14,700 bases of DNA. It comes from Gammaproteobacteria bacterium. GTDB lineage: Bacteria; Pseudomonadota; Gammaproteobacteria; SMWH01. The notes beneath the pieces were generated by a model. It searched no databases, was not told where the DNA came from, and saw only the letters and a list, made by a program, of their open reading frames with translations. Shown here piece after piece: positions 12,810 to 14,700 of this stretch; positions within the stretch are counted from its first letter, which is position 1, and the number at the start of each line of letters is the position of its first letter. The DNA lies in contig SMWH01000163.1 of NCBI GenBank assembly GCA_004357005.1, positions 1 through 14,700 on the forward strand, read 5' to 3'. The position numbers were made by a program, and so were the translations under genes.

Positions 12810-14700
12810 CTAGCGCCGGCGTATTCTCGCAACACCGGCAAAACCCAGCACCAGGGCCAGGAGCCCCAGGGCCCAGGGGCCCAGCGTCGGAATGGTCGGT
12901 GTCGCGCCCTTGACGATCACGCGACCCTCATTCTCTCCACCACTGTCGCCCTGATCACCATCGGCAAAGGCCACGTTCTCGATGATCCCGATGTCCAGGA
13001 TCTCGACGGTGAAATCGCAGAACAGGGACTGCCCGGCCAGGATCGTGCCCACCTCCCAGCGCACCGTCCCCGGCGGGTCCTCGGTGGCGCAGGCGCTGCT
13101 CACGAACGCGATCAGGGGTGAGAGAGGATCAAGCACCACCACGTTGGTGGCGAACCCCGGGCCGTTGTTGGTCAGGATCAGGTGGTAGACGTACTGGTCA
13201 CCGACAAAAGCATCCGTCGGCACGCCCTCGGCATTCTTCCCGAGGCTCAACTGGGCGTCCAGCTCCTCGTTGTTGAAGAAACACTCCACCGTTTCCCCGG
13301 GCTCCAGGTTGATCGTGGCGGTGAACTGGCCCGTCTGGGTACTGTTACCGTCGTCGCAGGAAATGCCCACCAACTCGAAGTTCAGCGGGAACGGATCGAC
13401 CTCGCTCGCCGTGTAAGTTCCCGGTTCGACGAAATCGAACTGCTGCGACGCCCCGCTGGCCAGGGTGAAATCCGGCCCCGGTCCCTTCGCTGTCTCGGGG
13501 GCCACGTCCTTGGGAGCCGGCACGATCGGGATGTCGGTATTAAAGCCAAACAGTTCCAGCGTGGGCACATCGGTGTTCTTCGTGATGATGATCGTGCCCC
13601 CCTCCAGGTTGGTGAAGGTACAGGTCACGATTTCATCCTCCCACAGCGTGATGTCCACGCTGCGGGTGGCCACATCGATCACCCAGGTGCTGTTGGGCCC
13701 GTCGGACTGGCACTGGATGGAGTCCAGATAGAAGAAGGGCTCGGGATCGTTCTCCATCACCGTGTAGTCGTCCGGCACCAGATCTAAAAAGTCGGTGCAA
13801 AAGCCCGGTTCCACGAAGAAATTGCCCAGGTCACCGCTGAACGGGAAGCCCGAGCCGTTCTTGAGAACTGGGGCCGGCACGGTGTCCTTGCAGATCGTGA
13901 TGGTGCCCGGCAGCACCTCGACGCTGCCCATGTCGCACTCGGCGAGCTGGATGCGCGATACCCCGCGCTGGTCCCGGTCCTCGCAGAACACGGGCACAAA
14001 GACGAAGCCCTTGGCCCTGAGCCGGTCGACAGACAGGTTTCCGGTCTTGGGCGTGGGGGGCGTGATCACCGCATCGATCACCGGACTGCCCGGCAGGGGC
14101 AGGTGAGTATTGCTGGGGCCACCGTTATCGCCCAGCGCACCCAGTTCCGGGTCCACGCCGGTGATGATATTCGTGCCGCCTTTCTCGATCCGGCTCTTGA
14201 CAAGGAAGGTTTCGATGAGTGAATTTGCGACGGCTACCCCGGGCGCAATTCCCTTGCGATCGAAACAGGACTCGCTGATGGCGTCGCCGTCGAAGTCCGT
14301 AGCGCTGTTCAGGGAGTTGGCCAGAACGCTGTCGAAGATACCGGTGATCGCACCGCAGTCACAGATCCCCCCGTTGATGATCCCCTTGAACTCGCAGAAA
14401 GGATCGAGGTTCCCGGCTTCCAGGTGGAACACGGCGCCACCGCCCTCATCGGCACGGTTGCCCGACAGGGTGGTGTTGTTCATGAACAGGAAGCCGCTGA
14501 CATTGATGATGCCGCCGCCAAGACCCGCGCCCTGGGCAGATCCTCCACTCCCCTTGGGGTCGGGAGCAGGATCGTCCACCCCGGTACCGCCGATGGCGGC
14601 ATTGCCGGAAAACGTGGAGTTGATGGAAATGGCCAGGCCGCCGAAATTGAACACGGCGCCGCCCATCCCGGCACCACCGCCGCCGGACTCGAAACTCCCA
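12810..14700 (-). CDS. Exported IPTL-CTERM protein with choice-of-anchor Q, SpaA-like and DUF11 domains (5' end outside window)
   Basis: The frame is open to the window edge, so the N-terminus and any signal peptide are missing; about 629 residues are visible. Numbering below is from the Met at 14666. Residues 1-80 are parallel beta-helix repeats (INSTFSGN, NNTTLSGNRADEGGGAVF). Residues about 165-251 match the choice-of-anchor Q ending (LGALGDNGGPSNTHLPLPGSPVIDA; DQRGVSRIQLAECDMGSVE). Residues about 252-355 and 356-468 are two related beta-sandwich repeats (TITICKDT / TIIITKNT; YTVMENDPEP / YTASEVDPFP; VTCTFTNLE / VECFFNNEE). Residues about 471-586 are a DUF11-type domain (YHLILTNNGPGFATNVVVLDPL). 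The end is IPTLGPWALGLLALVLGFAGVARIRRR: an IPTL-CTERM signal, hydrophobic helix and basic tail, which is processed by exosortase-type systems. It is a secreted or surface protein; adhesion is only a guess. Confidence 0.9.
   Translation of the reverse strand, partial: GSFESGGGGAGMGGAVFNFGGLAISINSTFSGNAAIGGTGVDDPAPDPKGSGGSAQGAGLGGGIINVSGFLFMNNTTLSGNRADEGGGAVFHLEAGNLDPFCEFKGIINGGICDCGAITGIFDSVLANSLNSATDFDGDAISESCFDRKGIAPGVAVANSLIETFLVKSRIEKGGTNIITGVDPELGALGDNGGPSNTHLPLPGSPVIDAVITPPTPKTGNLSVDRLRAKGFVFVPVFCEDRDQRGVSRIQLAECDMGSVEVLPGTITICKDTVPAPVLKNGSGFPFSGDLGNFFVEPGFCTDFLDLVPDDYTVMENDPEPFFYLDSIQCQSDGPNSTWVIDVATRSVDITLWEDEIVTCTFTNLEGGTIIITKNTDVPTLELFGFNTDIPIVPAPKDVAPETAKGPGPDFTLASGASQQFDFVEPGTYTASEVDPFPLNFELVGISCDDGNSTQTGQFTATINLEPGETVECFFNNEELDAQLSLGKNAEGVPTDAFVGDQYVYHLILTNNGPGFATNVVVLDPLSPLIAFVSSACATEDPPGTVRWEVGTILAGQSLFCDFTVEILDIGIIENVAFADGDQGDSGGENEGRVIVKGATPTIPTLGPWALGLLALVLGFAGVARIRRR

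Overview
The window looks like chromosomal DNA of a GC-rich Gram-negative bacterium, most probably a gammaproteobacterium. The evidence is an outer-membrane-type lipoprotein, a plant/proteobacterial-type glutamate-cysteine ligase, an IPTL-CTERM surface or secreted protein, a sigma-32-like heat-shock promoter and many exported proteins. This taxonomic call is inference from gene families only; no rRNA or marker gene is present.

Layout. 1-381 (+) is the end of an amidohydrolase-3 (YtcJ-like) gene. It converges on an M20 metallopeptidase (424-1839, -). That gene is divergent from a class-3 glutamate-cysteine ligase (1952-3310, +). Then come a two-TM protein with a TolB-like domain and TPRs (3427-5052, +), a lipoprotein (5145-5711, -) with its own terminator, and a 465-bp gene-free stretch carrying a diverged ~117-bp tandem repeat. 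An alanine/glycine:cation symporter with an extra soluble insert follows (6178-7899, -). Divergent from it is a small membrane-anchored gene broken by an in-frame amber codon (7991-8434, +), which runs in the same frame into an exported PQQ-type sugar dehydrogenase (8462-9982, +). A 150-bp MITE-like element with 24-bp inverted ends supplies two bases of that gene's stop codon. Next are an exported cupredoxin with a poly-Asp linker (10388-11209, +), a strong terminator, uppP (11333-12103, +), a small heat-shock protein (12190-12633, -) and a surface/secreted IPTL-CTERM protein (12810-beyond 14700, -).

How the genes relate. Most are unrelated housekeeping or transport genes in single-gene units. 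The most coherent group is 8462-11209: two exported redox-type proteins (a PQQ dehydrogenase and a type-1 copper protein) that end in diverged copies of the same ~120-135-residue C-terminal domain. They could share a partner or an anchoring site, and might exchange electrons; that part is inference. The other signal worth attention is in 5941-6174. Each repeat unit there carries an 11-bp hairpin with a CUUG loop, and all seven base differences between the two hairpins preserve pairing. That points to a selected RNA or single-stranded DNA structure, not leftover coding sequence.
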